Assembly (NCBI RefSeq): GCF_900636475.1
Contig: NZ_LR134283.1
Location: 1,240,001 to 1,304,000, forward strand
Direction of reading: 5' to 3'
DNA: 64,000 bases
From: Streptococcus anginosus
GTDB taxonomy: Bacteria > Bacillota > Bacilli > Lactobacillales > Streptococcaceae
Both the position numbers and the translations under genes were made by a program. A model generated the notes under the pieces. That model was not told where the DNA came from and made no database searches. It saw only the letters and a list, made by a program, of their open reading frames with translations. Position 1 is the first letter of the stretch; each line of letters begins with the position of its first letter. Shown piece after piece: positions 1-10,545 of the stretch.

Positions 1-1017
<1,017 letters not shown>

Positions 1018-1166
1018 AAGTTTGAGCTCTCACTCATTTCTGTCACTGACAGATTTATTGTTTCTTCTTAATGTTTGACGGACTGTCTTTAAACAGTCGC
1101 CTGCACATTGGTTCGTCTTGTTCAGTTTTCAAAGGTCTTTGTCGCCACTCAAGCGACAACTATCTT

Positions 1167-1195
1167 AGTATATCACCTCCTCCTCTTCTTGTCAA
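1167..1195 (-). promoter_or_regulatory. rRNA operon promoter
   Basis: On the minus strand there is a perfect -35 TTGACA (1190-1195), a 17-bp spacer and -10 TATACT (1167-1172), about 150 bp upstream of the mature 16S 5' end. Upstream, on the comX side, the DNA is A/T-tract rich like an UP element. The arrangement fits a strong rRNA promoter with a leader (about 1018-1160) removed during processing. The hexamers and spacing are seen directly; the role is inferred. Confidence 0.8.
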
Positions 1196-1265
1196 TACCT
1201 TTTTTCATCTTTTTTTATTTTTCTTGTTTTTTGTGACCTTTGAAAAAGAAAAGTTCTGACTTAGT

Positions 1266-1739
1266 TTAATCGCTATAGTCTTTTAAGTAGGCTCTTAATT
1301 CTCGAATCATCGCTTGGCGGCCTTTGAACCGTTCGTCGGCTAGTAAGCGCTCGTACTGTTCTTGTTTCTCTGGACTCAGTTGAGATTGGTAACTCTTTAG
1401 CTGGTCCCGGAGAATCACCAGTTCATCCAGATACAACTCTTTCAGGCTGAGCTTGTGACCAATCTCGCTCACTTCTTCATAAGCTTGTCGGTCGAGTTTG
1501 CGTTTTTGGCTTTCCTGTTTACGGAGGATGTCCAGGATATGATTGCGGAACTTGGTCTTATAGTAAACATAGAGCTGATGATCTTCTTCTACTAGCTGCG
1601 GATAGCGACTCACCAACTGATAGAGCACCAACATGCCCTCTTGTTCCCAATCGCTTAATTCCCACAGGTGGACATAATATTCCCTCCGACACTTCAGCAC
1701 AATTCCTCTCACCTTGCCATATAACTCCTTGAACTCCAT
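1266..1739 (-). CDS. comX: Competence-specific alternative sigma factor ComX (SigX)
   Basis: This 157-aa protein matches the streptococcal ComX family along its length. The recognisable blocks are HLWELSDWEQEGML near residues 24-37, KTKFRNHILDILRKQESQKRK near 61-81, and a C-terminal ERFKGRQAMIRELR block corresponding to sigma region 4. ComX directs RNA polymerase to the cin-box promoters of late competence genes (DNA uptake and recombination). The gene lies just upstream of a 16S gene in the same orientation, a neighbourhood also known for pneumococcal comX copies. The ATG at 1739 follows a purine-rich AAGGAGAAGG ribosome site. No frameshift is seen. A second genomic copy cannot be excluded from this window. 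Confidence 0.93.
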   Translation of the reverse strand: MEFKELYGKVRGIVLKCRREYYVHLWELSDWEQEGMLVLYQLVSRYPQLVEEDHQLYVYYKTKFRNHILDILRKQESQKRKLDRQAYEEVSEIGHKLSLKELYLDELVILRDQLKSYQSQLSPEKQEQYERLLADERFKGRQAMIRELRAYLKDYSD

Positions 1740-1874
1740 TTCCTTCTCCTTCCTTGCTCTTACCTCTTAAGGATAGCATGAAGGAGAACCCTTTGGTTTT
1801 CTTCTATCTATTTTTTATCTTAGTGCATCTCTTCTGGGTCTCGTGAGCAGCATCCCTGTCACTTCAGAGGTTTT

Positions 1875-1888
1875 CTGAAACTGTTCAG
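1875..1888. promoter_or_regulatory. Imperfect palindrome upstream of comX (possible activator site)
   Basis: CTGAAACTGTTCAG lies about 135 bp upstream of the comX start. On the minus strand it reads CTGAACAGTTTCAG, containing ACAGTTTCAG, which resembles one half of a ComE direct repeat (ACAnTTCAG). A properly spaced second half-site is not obvious: the best candidate, GTGACAGGGATG, is 25 nt downstream rather than about 21. The similarity is suggestive only. Confidence 0.25.
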
Positions 1889-1955
1889 CGAAAAAAATTG
1901 AAAAAGAGAGAACGAAATTCGTCCTCTCAATTCTATATTCATTTCTTCTTAAAAA

Positions 1956-2381
1956 TTATTCTATAACAAATTTACTTAAAATACCATTGATAAACTTGCT
2001 CGATTTTTCATCTGAGAATTTCTTAGATAGCTCAATTGCTTCATTGATTGCGACTAGTTGAGGGGTATCAAACTCTGTCATCTCAAACAATCCCAAGCGA
2101 AGAATATTTTTTTCTATCAATGTAAGACGTTCCAAAGTCCAACCTTCTTTTAGGTACTGGCTAAGCTTGTCATCCAACTCGTTTTTAGACTGTTCAACAC
2201 CCATGACAAGGTTCAATAAAAAGGCTGGAATTTCCACATCAGAATCGTTTGTCATATCTTTATCATAGAGATATGCAAAACGACACGCTTCTACAATGTC
2301 TTTTTCATATTCCAAACTCATTAATGCTTGAAATGCACGTTCACGTAGTTCTCTTCTTGCTTCCAGTTGTACATCAGTCAT
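1956..2381 (-). CDS. nusB: Transcription antitermination factor NusB
   Basis: NusB binds boxA RNA with S10 (NusE) in the antitermination complex that lets polymerase read through rRNA operons. The 141-aa product carries the family's C-terminal signature (TLIEKNILRLGLFEM, then TPQLVAINEAIELSKKFSDEKSSKFINGILSKF). An upstream in-frame ATG exists at 2396, but the ATG at 2381 is preferred. It gives the usual N terminus (MTDVQLEARRELRERAFQAL) and has GAGGA about 8 nt upstream. The gene overlaps the end of the Asp23-family gene by 8 bp, indicating translational coupling. It is the last gene of an efp-asp23-nusB cluster. Confidence 0.96.
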   Translation of the reverse strand: MTDVQLEARRELRERAFQALMSLEYEKDIVEACRFAYLYDKDMTNDSDVEIPAFLLNLVMGVEQSKNELDDKLSQYLKEGWTLERLTLIEKNILRLGLFEMTEFDTPQLVAINEAIELSKKFSDEKSSKFINGILSKFVIE

Positions 2382-2763
2382 TGAGGAAATCCTCATCGAA
2401 CAAATCTTTTAAATCTGGTTTTGGTGTTTTTTCAGGCACAATACCCGCTACATGGATGTTCACTGCGGATAATTCAACTTCTGCCATATCAGAAACAGCA
2501 CTTTTAACGGCTTTTTGAATAGCAACAGCTACTGCTGGAACCCCTACACCATATTCTAAATATAAATAAATGTCAACAGTTATTTCGCCGTCACTGGCGG
2601 TATGAAGATAGACGCCACGTCCTAAAGAGCGTTTTGCAAGGCTGTCAGACATGCTTTTATTTGCGAAAGAGTAAACACCGTCCACTTTAGCTGTTGCAAT
2701 GGCAATAATTTTTTCTAAGACACGTGGTGCGATAACGATTTCGCCTAATTGTTCAGTTGCCAT
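2374..2763 (-). CDS. Asp23/Gls24 family envelope stress response protein (YqhY-like)
   Basis: The 129-aa product begins MATEQLGEIVIAPRVLEKI and has the Asp23 fold signature: A-T-A-K-V-x-G-V near residues 21-28, the GRGVYL and YLYLEYGVGVPAVA segments, and an acidic C-terminal tail. The start at 2763 has an AAAGGA ribosome site; an upstream in-frame ATG at 2787 lacks one. Family members in Firmicutes are small envelope-stress or lipid-metabolism-linked proteins of unclear biochemistry, and YqhY-type genes sit beside nusB and accB in Bacillus. Here the gene lies between efp and nusB and overlaps nusB, as in other streptococci. Confidence 0.92.
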   Translation of the reverse strand: MATEQLGEIVIAPRVLEKIIAIATAKVDGVYSFANKSMSDSLAKRSLGRGVYLHTASDGEITVDIYLYLEYGVGVPAVAVAIQKAVKSAVSDMAEVELSAVNIHVAGIVPEKTPKPDLKDLFDEDFLND

Positions 2764-2872
2764 AACTTGTCCTTTCTTAAGACACAAAAACGTTCAGAAA
2801 CCTAAATAACTTTTATCAGGCTCTGAGCCTATGTTTTATAGTAATTCAAGAACTTTTAGTTCTCAGCATAAA

Positions 2873-3433
2873 TTATGCACGAGAAACGTAGGTTCCTTCT
2901 TGCGTATTGATAATCAATTTTTGTCCAACTTCGATAAAGTCCGGTACGTTGACCACAAGACCTGTTTCAAGAGTAGCAGGCTTACCAGAACCTGTCACCG
3001 TTGCTCCTTTAATAGAAGGTTGTGTATCTGTTACGACTAATTCTACAGTCGTTGGAACTGTAACACCGATAACTTCGCTTCCGTAAAATTGAATTTTCAC
3101 TTCTGAATTTTCAAGAATAAATTTCAATTCTTGCTCTACATTTGCTACTGGGATTTCATATTGTTCAAATGACTCTGTATCCATGAAATAGGCTGTGTCG
3201 TCCATTTGGTATAAGTATTGTGCTGGGCGAGTTTCGATAATCGCTTGTTCAAATTTTTCTTCTGGGCGGTAAGTTGTATCAAAAGTTGAACCTGTGCGTA
3301 CATCCCGTAATTTCATACGCATAACAGTATTCCCTTTACCTGGTTTATGGTGGCTTGCTTCAAGGACACGAATCAATTTTCCGTCCGTTGTTTCAAACGT
3401 CATACCAGCTTTCAGCTTACTTGCTTCAATCAT
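2873..3433 (-). CDS. efp: Elongation factor P
   Basis: EF-P binds stalled ribosomes between the P and E sites and speeds peptide-bond formation at polyproline motifs. The 186-aa length is standard, with the N-terminal KOW-like domain (about 1-65), an OB domain (about 66-128) and a C-terminal OB domain ending in [12 protein letters not shown]. The tip loop reads HHKPGKGN with Lys33 at the position modified in many species. No EpmA/EpmB-type modification gene is visible nearby. The gene follows pepQ by 58 bp and precedes asp23 by 109 bp on the same strand. Confidence 0.97.
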   Translation of the reverse strand: MIEASKLKAGMTFETTDGKLIRVLEASHHKPGKGNTVMRMKLRDVRTGSTFDTTYRPEEKFEQAIIETRPAQYLYQMDDTAYFMDTESFEQYEIPVANVEQELKFILENSEVKIQFYGSEVIGVTVPTTVELVVTDTQPSIKGATVTGSGKPATLETGLVVNVPDFIEVGQKLIINTQEGTYVSRA

Positions 3434-3491
3434 TATTATTACCTCTTTTAAAATAGATTTCTCTTTATTTTATCATAAACATTGACAATTC

Positions 3492-4553
3492 TCAAATAAC
3501 AATTAACTCTTTCGGTGCAAGCGTTAAAAGCTCACAGCCTGTGTCTGTGATGAGAATGTCATCTTCGATCCGCACACCGTATTTTCCGTCCAAATAAATA
3601 CCTGGCTCATCTGTTAAGACCATACCTGCTTCAATCGGCTCAGAGGATTTCCCAAAATAAGGAATCTCATGAATATCAAGACCAATCCCATGCCCAATCC
3701 CGTGTGTGAAATATTGTCCGTAACCTGCATCGTTAATCACTTTACGCGGTACTTGATCAAACTCAATACGACTCACACCAGCTTTCGCCGCTTCAATCAG
3801 AGCTTGGTTGCTCCGTAATACAATATCGTAAATCTCGCGCTCTTCATCCGTCACATGACCAACATGAATAGTTCGCGTCATATCGCTAACATAGTGATTA
3901 TAATAACAACCAAAATCCATTGTCAAGGTTTCACCTGTTTGGATGACCTTCTCGCTAGCTACTCCGTGCGGCATAGCAGAGCGATAACCTGATGCAATAA
4001 TAAAGTCAAAAGAGGCTCCTGACGCGCCAAGCTGCCGCATGCGAGCATCTAAAAAGTTCATGACTTGTAGCTCCGTTGTTTGCCCCGGCTTGATAAAATC
4101 CAAGACATCTAGAAAGGCTTGGTCAGAAATTTGACAAGCTTTTCGAATCGTGGCAATTTCTCCTTCATCTTTGATCATGCGTAGATTTTCAATGAAAGCA
4201 GTCATTGCTGTCAGCTTATAATCTGAAAAAAGTTCTTCGAGAGTTTTGAAATAACGATAAGAAATTTCGTCATCAAATCCAATAGTCTTTATTTTATCAT
4301 CTGCAATGATCTTCGCAATTTCTGACAAAGCATCACGTGTTTCGACAATATCAAAACCTTTTACCACACCTTTGGCAATCAAGGTATAGCGTGAATCGGT
4401 CAGAAAAATTCGGCGATTCTTGCTGATAAAAACAGTTGCTTCTGTTCCGCTAAAACCCGTCAGATAGTAAATATTCTTCAAATTGGTTACCAAGACAGCA
4501 TCACGCTCTGTCTGTTTTAAGGCTACTTCAAATTTTTCAACTCTTGATAACAT
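3492..4553 (-). CDS. pepQ: M24B family Xaa-Pro peptidase
   Basis: A dinuclear metallopeptidase that cleaves Xaa-Pro bonds in peptides in the cytoplasm. The 353-aa protein has a creatinase N-terminal domain (about 1-130) and a C-terminal pita-bread domain. Metal ligands are visible in order: the Asp in TMDFGCYY, the Asp in VSDMTRTIHVG, the His in HGIGHGIGLDIHE, the Glu in TDEPGIY and the Glu in VRIEDD. Streptococcal annotations vary between prolidase (pepQ) and aminopeptidase P (pepP), and sequence alone does not settle dipeptide versus longer substrates. It heads the pepQ-efp-asp23-nusB run. Confidence 0.92.
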   Translation of the reverse strand: MLSRVEKFEVALKQTERDAVLVTNLKNIYYLTGFSGTEATVFISKNRRIFLTDSRYTLIAKGVVKGFDIVETRDALSEIAKIIADDKIKTIGFDDEISYRYFKTLEELFSDYKLTAMTAFIENLRMIKDEGEIATIRKACQISDQAFLDVLDFIKPGQTTELQVMNFLDARMRQLGASGASFDFIIASGYRSAMPHGVASEKVIQTGETLTMDFGCYYNHYVSDMTRTIHVGHVTDEEREIYDIVLRSNQALIEAAKAGVSRIEFDQVPRKVINDAGYGQYFTHGIGHGIGLDIHEIPYFGKSSEPIEAGMVLTDEPGIYLDGKYGVRIEDDILITDTGCELLTLAPKELIVI

Positions 4554-4639
4554 GAGAAAACCTCCGTAAAATGATTCAATTTATTATAGCAAAAAAATAC
4601 CGAAAATAATACAATCTATATAGTTAGGATTAGATGAAA

Positions 4640-4667
4640 TTGACATTTGAAAGCGCTAAATGTACAA
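4640..4667. promoter_or_regulatory. Inverted repeat with cre-like centre upstream of the nucleotidyltransferase gene
   Basis: TTG-ACATTT and AAATGT-ACAA arms flank GAAAGCGCT, forming a near-perfect interrupted palindrome in the pepQ/4712 intergenic region. The centre TGAAAGCGCTAAAT (4648-4661) matches 12 of 14 positions of the CcpA cre consensus. TATAAT lies at 4673-4678, downstream of the arms. It could be an operator for the + strand gene or a carbon-catabolite site. Confidence 0.4.
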
Positions 4668-4711
4668 TTAATGTATAATTTTTGTTAAATAAGAAAGAAT
4701 GAGGTAACGAT

Positions 4712-5467
4712 ATGAATAAAACTGAATTACTGTTACAAAGACTAGATGAGATTGGTCAGTCTCTAAAAGATTCGAAAGAAGCACTAGCTTTGCTGGCACT
4801 TGGTTCTTGCGGAACAGAAAGAGAACGATTGGATCAGTACTCAGATTTAGACTTCTTTGTTATTGTAAAAGATGGTTACAAGCAGACCTATATCCAAGAC
4901 CTAACCTGGTTAAGTAAGCTAAAACCAATTGCATTTCACTACCAAAATACAGTGGATGGACATAAAGTTCTATTTGAAGATGATGTTTTTTGTGAATTTG
5001 CTGTCTTTGAAGCTCATGAACTAGTAAACATTCCCTTTGCTGAAGGCAAGATTATCTGGAAGGAGGTCGGTTTTGATGAAACAATCTGTCAGCCACAAAG
5101 ACTGCCATCAAAAGAAAACAGAGACCGTGAATGGCTGTTGGGAGAAATTTCATGTAATCTATATTTAGGGCTAGGTCGCTATCAGCGAGGCGAAAAATTA
5201 GCTGCTTATGATTTCATCCAAAACAGATCCGTCAAACTTTGGACTGAACTAATCAGTTTGGAAACAACTTCTAAATCTAATTTTATAGATGTCTTTAATA
5301 CCAACAGACGATTTGAAGAAGGTTATCCAAAGGAAGCCAAGCAATTGCCTCACTTTTTGCAAGGTTACGAACGCATTTCTGAGTCTGCTCAAGCACTCCT
5401 AGAATATCTGGATAAACACTATTCTCTTAACCCATTTATAAAAGAAAAAATTCGTAATTTATTATAA
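4712..5467 (+). CDS. Nucleotidyltransferase-fold protein (lincosamide/aminoglycoside nucleotidyltransferase-like)
   Basis: The 251-aa protein has the polymerase-beta-like nucleotidyltransferase signature. A Gly-Ser pair lies at about residues 31-32 (LALGSCGTERERLDQYSDLDFF), followed by the metal-binding Asp45-x-Asp47 pair. The C-terminal half is helical, as in small antibiotic nucleotidyltransferases such as the Lnu and ANT families. Those enzymes transfer AMP to hydroxyls of drugs, but the substrate here is unknown and a resistance role should not be assumed. A GAGGTAAC ribosome site precedes the ATG. The gene stands alone: a palindromic operator candidate lies upstream and a bidirectional terminator separates it from uvrA. 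Confidence 0.72.
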   Translation: MNKTELLLQRLDEIGQSLKDSKEALALLALGSCGTERERLDQYSDLDFFVIVKDGYKQTYIQDLTWLSKLKPIAFHYQNTVDGHKVLFEDDVFCEFAVFEAHELVNIPFAEGKIIWKEVGFDETICQPQRLPSKENRDREWLLGEISCNLYLGLGRYQRGEKLAAYDFIQNRSVKLWTELISLETTSKSNFIDVFNTNRRFEEGYPKEAKQLPHFLQGYERISESAQALLEYLDKHYSLNPFIKEKIRNLL

Positions 5468-5500
5468 AAAAGACTCTGCCTAAAAAAGCAGAGTCTTTTA
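5466..5500. terminator. Bidirectional Rho-independent terminator
   Basis: AAAAGACTCTGC, a short A-rich loop and GCAGAGTCTTTT form a perfect stem flanked by A and T runs on both sides. It lies between the convergent 4712 gene and uvrA and can serve both. Confidence 0.9.
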
Positions 5501-5504
5501 AATC

Positions 5505-8330
5505 TTATTTTAACTTTCCTTTTAGATACTGGCCAGTATAGCTAGCAGAGTTTGCAGCTACTTCTTCTGGTGTACCAGTAGCAATAATAGTACCTCCACC
5601 AATACCACCTTCTGGTCCAAGGTCAATAATGTGATCGGCCGTCTTAATAACGTCCAAATTATGTTCGATGACGAGAACCGTGTTGCCATCGTCTACAAAA
5701 CGTGATAGCACTTGGAGAAGTTTCGCAATATCCTCCGTGTGCAGACCTGTAGTTGGTTCATCCAGAATATAGAAAGACTTACCTGTTGAGCGCTTGTGAA
5801 GTTCGCTGGCTAGTTTCATCCGCTGAGCCTCCCCACCAGACAGAGTTGTGGCAGGTTGTCCCAAAGTTACATAACCTAGCCCAACATCTTTAATCGTTTG
5901 TAATTTGCGCTCGATTTTCGGAATATGTTTGAAGAATTCGACTGCGTCATTGACCGTCATATCCAAAACTTGTGCGATATTCTTTTCCTTATAATGCACT
6001 TCCAAGGTTTCACTATTGTACCGTGTTCCATGGCAAACCTCACAAGGAACATAAACATCTGGTAAAAAGTGCATCTCAATCTTGATAATCCCATCCCCAG
6101 AGCAGGCCTCGCAGCGTCCCCCCTTCACATTGAAAGAGAAACGCCCTTTTTTATACCCACGAATCTTAGCTTCGTTGGTCTTAGCAAAGAGGTCGCGAAT
6201 GTCATCAAAAACGCCAGTATACGTCGCTGGATTGGATCTTGGTGTTCGGCCAATCGGGCTCTGGTCAATATCAATCAAACGATCGATATGCTCAATGCCT
6301 GAAATCTTTTTAAATTTCCCCGGTTTATCTGAATTTCGATTGAGCTTTTGCGCAATCGCCTTTTTCAAAATCGAATTAACCAGAGTAGACTTGCCAGAGC
6401 CCGAAACGCCTGTCACGGCTATAAATTTTCCTAACGGGAAACGCGCTGTGATATTTTGTAAATTGTGCTCTTGCGCACCTGTGATTTCGATAAAGCGCCC
6501 ATTTCCAACTCTACGCTTCAGAGGAACTTCAATCTTACGCTTGCCTGACAAGTATTGACCTGTAATGGATTTTTTGTTTTTCGCAACTTGTTCTGGAGTT
6601 CCTGCCGCAACAATTTCACCACCAAAAACACCAGCTCCAGGTCCAACATCAATTAACCAATCAGCTTCACGCATGGTGTCCTCATCATGTTCAACAACAA
6701 TCAGAGTATTGCCCAAATCACGCATTTTCTTGAGACTGGCAATCAAGCGATCATTATCCCGCTGATGAAGACCAATAGAGGGCTCATCCAAGATATAAAG
6801 AACACCACTGAGATTGGAACCAATTTGAGTGGCCAGGCGAATCCGCTGGCTCTCCCCACCCGACAATGTTCCCGCAGACCGAGACAGAGTTAAATAATTA
6901 AGTCCGACATTATGAAGAAAAGTCAAGCGATCTCGGATTTCTTTGATAATCGGCGTTGCAATGGCCACTTCATTTTCAGTCAAAGTCAGATGAGAAAGTA
7001 ATTCTAAATGATTTGCAATAGACAAATCAGATACTTGCCCAATATTAAGACCACCTTCACCCCCCACTTTAACAGACAAGGCTTGTGGATTCAATCGATA
7101 ACCATGGCAGCTTGCACACGTCAGCTCATTCATATAAAGCCGCATCTGGGTACGGGTGAAATCACTATTGGTCTCATGGTAGCGACGGTTGATATTGGTC
7201 ACGACGCCTTCAAAAGGAATGTCAATATCTCGCACACCACCAAATTCATTCTCATAATGGAAATGAAATTCTCGCCCTTCAGAGCCAAAGAAAATCAGCT
7301 GCCGCTCGTCTTCTGTCAGGTCCTCAAATGGCTTATCCATATCAATACCAAATTCCGTCATTGCCTGCTCTAGCATTTGAGGATAGTAATTTGAAGAAAT
7401 AGGATTCCACGGAGCTAAGGCGCCTTCCCGCAAGGTTTTACTACTGTCAGGAACCACCATATCCAAGTCCACTTCCAACTTCACACCCAGACCGTCACAA
7501 TCAGGACAAGAGCCGAATGGTGCATTAAAAGAAAAGAGGCGAGGTTCCAACTCAGGTACCGTAAAGCCACAGACTGGACAAGCATAATGCTCGGAAAAGA
7601 GTAATTCCTTTCCATCCATCGTATCGATCACCACGTAACCGTCCGCAATTCTTAAGGCTGCTTCAATCGAATCAAACAACCGACTGCGTACACCGTCCTT
7701 AATAACAATTCGGTCCACCACTACTTCGATATCGTGTTTTTTCGTTTTAGAAAGCTCTGGAACTTCTGTGACATCATAAATATCTCCGTCCACGCGCACC
7801 CGAACATATCCATCTTTTTGAATTTTATCAAAGATTGTCTTGTGCTGTCCTTTTTTCTTACGTATAACTGGCGCTAGAATTTGTAATCTCTGACGTTCGG
7901 GTAATTCCAAAACTTGATTGACGATTTGTTCTACAGAAGAAGCTTTAATAGCTCCATGCCCATTGATACAATATGGAGTTCCCACACGCGCATAAAGCAA
8001 ACGGAGGTAATCATTGATCTCTGTAGCTGTTCCGACTGTTGACCGCGGATTCTTGCTGGTCGTTTTTTGGTCAATGGAAATAGCAGGGCTAAGACCGTCA
8101 ATTGAATCCACATCTGGTTTTTCCATATTGCCCAAAAATTGACGGGCATAGGCAGACAAACTTTCTACATAGCGCCGTTGTCCCTCTGCATAGAGAGTGT
8201 CAAAAGCGAGACTAGACTTGCCTGAACCAGACAAACCAGTCACGACAACCAGCTTGTCTCGCGGAATCGTGACATCAATATTTTTTAGATTATGAGCTCG
8301 CGCTCCATGAATGATAATTTTATCCTGCAT
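5505..8330 (-). CDS. uvrA: Excinuclease ABC subunit A
   Basis: UvrA is the damage-recognition ATPase of nucleotide excision repair and loads UvrB. The 941-aa product has two ABC ATPase modules: Walker [10 protein letters not shown] near residue 31 and GVSGSGKST near 640, with [12 protein letters not shown] and [12 protein letters not shown] signature motifs. Both zinc fingers are present (CPVC...CPDC and CEAC...CEVC). The ATG at 8330 gives the standard [18 protein letters not shown] start; an in-frame GTG three codons upstream is less likely. The length is normal. The gene shares its terminator region with the convergent nucleotidyltransferase gene and is divergent from corA. Confidence 0.98.
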   Translation of the reverse strand: MQDKIIIHGARAHNLKNIDVTIPRDKLVVVTGLSGSGKSSLAFDTLYAEGQRRYVESLSAYARQFLGNMEKPDVDSIDGLSPAISIDQKTTSKNPRSTVGTATEINDYLRLLYARVGTPYCINGHGAIKASSVEQIVNQVLELPERQRLQILAPVIRKKKGQHKTIFDKIQKDGYVRVRVDGDIYDVTEVPELSKTKKHDIEVVVDRIVIKDGVRSRLFDSIEAALRIADGYVVIDTMDGKELLFSEHYACPVCGFTVPELEPRLFSFNAPFGSCPDCDGLGVKLEVDLDMVVPDSSKTLREGALAPWNPISSNYYPQMLEQAMTEFGIDMDKPFEDLTEDERQLIFFGSEGREFHFHYENEFGGVRDIDIPFEGVVTNINRRYHETNSDFTRTQMRLYMNELTCASCHGYRLNPQALSVKVGGEGGLNIGQVSDLSIANHLELLSHLTLTENEVAIATPIIKEIRDRLTFLHNVGLNYLTLSRSAGTLSGGESQRIRLATQIGSNLSGVLYILDEPSIGLHQRDNDRLIASLKKMRDLGNTLIVVEHDEDTMREADWLIDVGPGAGVFGGEIVAAGTPEQVAKNKKSITGQYLSGKRKIEVPLKRRVGNGRFIEITGAQEHNLQNITARFPLGKFIAVTGVSGSGKSTLVNSILKKAIAQKLNRNSDKPGKFKKISGIEHIDRLIDIDQSPIGRTPRSNPATYTGVFDDIRDLFAKTNEAKIRGYKKGRFSFNVKGGRCEACSGDGIIKIEMHFLPDVYVPCEVCHGTRYNSETLEVHYKEKNIAQVLDMTVNDAVEFFKHIPKIERKLQTIKDVGLGYVTLGQPATTLSGGEAQRMKLASELHKRSTGKSFYILDEPTTGLHTEDIAKLLQVLSRFVDDGNTVLVIEHNLDVIKTADHIIDLGPEGGIGGGTIIATGTPEEVAANSASYTGQYLKGKLK

Positions 8331-8452
8331 TCTTACCACACTTTATTTTAAACTTCTTTCTATTATAACAAAATTTTCTGCAATCTTTTACCCAAAAACT
8401 CGGAAATTTATAGTATAATAGTACGGTGTGCAAATAACTGAAGGAGGAAAAT

Positions 8453-9397
8453 ATGAAACAAGTCTTTCTATCGACAACAACTGAATTTAAAGAAATTGAT
8501 ACGCTTGAGTCGGGGACTTGGATCAATTTAGTCAACCCTTCTCAAAGCGAGTCTACTGAAATTGCCAACGCTTTTGATATTGACATTACCGACTTGAGGG
8601 CGCCGCTCGATGCAGAAGAAATGTCTCGTGTCACCATCGAAGATGAGTACACCCTGATTATCGTGGATGTTCCAATTACAGAAGAACGAAATAATCAGAC
8701 TTATTATGTGACTATTCCTCTAGGGATTATCATTACCGAAGAGGCGATTATTACCACCTGTTTGGAAAAGCTTCCTTTATTGGATATTTTTATCAATCGA
8801 CGGCTGCGTAATTTCTATACTTTCATGCGTTCTCGCTTTATTTTCCAAATTCTTTATCGAAACGCCGAGCTGTATTTGACAGCGCTTCGTTCCATTGATC
8901 GTAAAAGCGAACAAATCGAAAGTCAACTGCACAAATCCACTCGCAATGAAGAATTGATTGAACTCATGGAGCTTGAAAAAACGATTGTCTATTTCAAAGC
9001 GTCCTTAAAAACCAATGAGCGTGTGATTAAAAAATTAACTAGCGCTACAAGCAATATTAAGAAATATTTAGAAGATGAGGACTTGCTGGAAGATACACTC
9101 ATCGAGACCCAGCAGGCGATTGAGATGGCAGATATTTATGGAAATATCTTGCACAGCATGACCGATACATTTGCTTCTATCATTTCAAATAATCAAAACA
9201 ACATCATGAAAGCTCTGGCTTTGGTGACGATTGTCATGTCCATTCCAACCATGATTTTTTCAGCCTATGGAATGAACTTCAAAAACAATGACTTACCACT
9301 CAACGGGGAACCGCACGCTTTTTGGATTATTATTTTTATCGCCTTTGCGATAAGTGTTTCCCTGACTGTTTACCTTATTCACAAAAAATTATTCTAA
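8453..9397 (+). CDS. corA: CorA family magnesium/divalent cation transporter
   Basis: The 314-aa protein has a soluble, helix-rich N-terminal domain (to about residue 250). Two C-terminal membrane segments follow, with the diagnostic YGMNF motif at the end of the first. CorA forms a pentameric channel for Mg2+ and sometimes Co2+ or Ni2+. A strong AAGGAGGAAAAT ribosome site lies just upstream of the ATG, and a TATAAT-like -10 is present near 8413-8419. The downstream DUF1129 gene begins only 15 bp after the stop, so the two are probably cotranscribed. Confidence 0.95.
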   Translation: MKQVFLSTTTEFKEIDTLESGTWINLVNPSQSESTEIANAFDIDITDLRAPLDAEEMSRVTIEDEYTLIIVDVPITEERNNQTYYVTIPLGIIITEEAIITTCLEKLPLLDIFINRRLRNFYTFMRSRFIFQILYRNAELYLTALRSIDRKSEQIESQLHKSTRNEELIELMELEKTIVYFKASLKTNERVIKKLTSATSNIKKYLEDEDLLEDTLIETQQAIEMADIYGNILHSMTDTFASIISNNQNNIMKALALVTIVMSIPTMIFSAYGMNFKNNDLPLNGEPHAFWIIIFIAFAISVSLTVYLIHKKLF

Positions 9398-9412
9398 TTA
9401 AAAGGAGATCTT

Positions 9413-10090
9413 ATGACACAAGTTTCTTTGGATAAACTCAGCAAAAAGAATCAAGAATTCATCCGCATCGCAACCCATCAACTCATTAAAGACGGAAAGA
9501 CAGACGACGAAATCAAAGTCTTGCTAGAGGAAATTATCCCAACCATTCTTGAAAATCAAGCAAAAGGCATCACCGCTCGCGGATTTTATGGAGCACCTAC
9601 TGTTTGGGCAGCGAATTTTTCAGAAGCAAAACAAAAAGAAGCTCAAACTATCAAAGAAAATACCAATCCGTATCTCATGATTATGGATGCTTTCTTATTT
9701 GTCTTTAGTTTATTTACTATCTTAAATAGTAGTGTTAACTTATTCTCCAAAAATCCTAGCAATTATGGTATTGTGACGATTGTACTTGGTAGCGCGGTGG
9801 GGGCACTCGTATTTTACGGAATGTATTACTTTATTTACCGCTTTTATTATGCTGACCAAGACCAAAGTCAAAAACCACCATTTTTCAAATCGCTCCTTAT
9901 CATTTCAGCTGCTACGATTTTGTGGGCTGTTGTTCTTTACGGAACAACCTTCCTGTTGCCAGCAGTTTTAAATCCAAAACTGCCGAACTTATTTATCCTT
10001 GTGTTTGGTGGAGGAACTTTGGCACTTCGTTTCTATCTCAAAAAGAAATTCAATATCCGCAGTGCTTTAACCGCACCAAGACAACTTTAG
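9413..10090 (+). CDS. DUF1129 family membrane protein
   Basis: The 225-aa protein has a soluble N-terminal part (about 1-85, with TARGFYGAPTVWA) and four predicted membrane segments after residue 90 (MIMDAFLFVFSLFTILNSS, IVTIVLGSAVGALVFYGMYYF, LLIISAATILWAVVLYGTTFL, LFILVFGGGTLALRFYL). This is the DUF1129 organisation common in lactic acid bacteria. The function is unknown. It follows corA by 15 bp with its own AAAGGAGAT ribosome site, which hints at an envelope or ion-homeostasis role without proving it. Confidence 0.85.
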   Translation: MTQVSLDKLSKKNQEFIRIATHQLIKDGKTDDEIKVLLEEIIPTILENQAKGITARGFYGAPTVWAANFSEAKQKEAQTIKENTNPYLMIMDAFLFVFSLFTILNSSVNLFSKNPSNYGIVTIVLGSAVGALVFYGMYYFIYRFYYADQDQSQKPPFFKSLLIISAATILWAVVLYGTTFLLPAVLNPKLPNLFILVFGGGTLALRFYLKKKFNIRSALTAPRQL

Positions 10091-10105
10091 TCATATTTTT
10101 ATTTG

Positions 10106-10137
10106 AACATCCGCTTGTTTCAACAGGTGGATGTTTT
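10106..10137 (+). terminator. Rho-independent terminator after the corA operon
   Basis: AACATCC (10106-10112) pairs with GGATGTT (10129-10135), followed by a T run, 15 bp after the DUF1129 stop. The inner CTTGTTTCAACAG can extend the hairpin. Confidence 0.7.
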
Positions 10138-10226
10138 AATAAGATCTAATAAGTATTTTTGACAACCGTTTCAAACAATTTTGAGCATAAGAAAAGCAAC
10201 CTATTTAATTGCTGATTGAGTTTTAA

Positions 10227-10263
10227 AAAATGAGCATGATTTTATGAAATTCATGCTCATTTT
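10227..10263 (-). terminator. Rho-independent terminator of rpsF-ssb-rpsR
   Basis: AAAATGAGCATGA and TCATGCTCATTTT form a 13-bp stem with an A/T loop and T-rich flanks, 7 bp beyond the rpsR stop. The flanks are symmetric enough for use from either strand. Confidence 0.88.
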
Positions 10264-10269
10264 TATATT

Positions 10270-10509
10270 TTAGTCTTCGTTTACGAAAGGCATCAAAGCC
10301 ATTACGCGAGCGCGTTTGATAGCTGTTGTTACTTTACGTTGGTTTTTAGCTGAAGTTCCTGTTACACGACGAGGAAGGATTTTCCCACGTTCTGAAACGA
10401 AACGGCTAAGAAGCTCAGTATCTTTGTAATCAACATATTCAATCTTGTTTGCTGCGATGTAATCAACTTTTTTACGGCGTTTAAATCCGCCACGACGTTG
10501 TTGAGCCAT
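10270..10509 (-). CDS. rpsR: 30S ribosomal protein S18
   Basis: The 79-aa sequence is typical of S18: basic N terminus [17 protein letters not shown], then [22 protein letters not shown] and the C-terminal helix. S18 pairs with S6 on the platform of the 30S subunit. It is the last gene of rpsF-ssb-rpsR, 36 bp after ssb, with an AAAGGAGAA ribosome site. Confidence 0.98.
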   Translation of the reverse strand: MAQQRRGGFKRRKKVDYIAANKIEYVDYKDTELLSRFVSERGKILPRRVTGTSAKNQRKVTTAIKRARVMALMPFVNED

Positions 10510-10545
10510 GTTCTTTCTCCTTTATATATTTATTCTGTTTGTCCA

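Noticed and set aside
1740..1955. ComR-type (GACAT...ATGTC) or full ComE direct-repeat operator upstream of comX
   Set aside because: Only an imperfect single half-site resembling ComE was found; no ComR-type dyad. Kept as a low-confidence feature, not a finding.
6069..7373. Multiple + strand frames of 66-158 codons
   Set aside because: All are antisense to uvrA and lack ribosome sites and family similarity.
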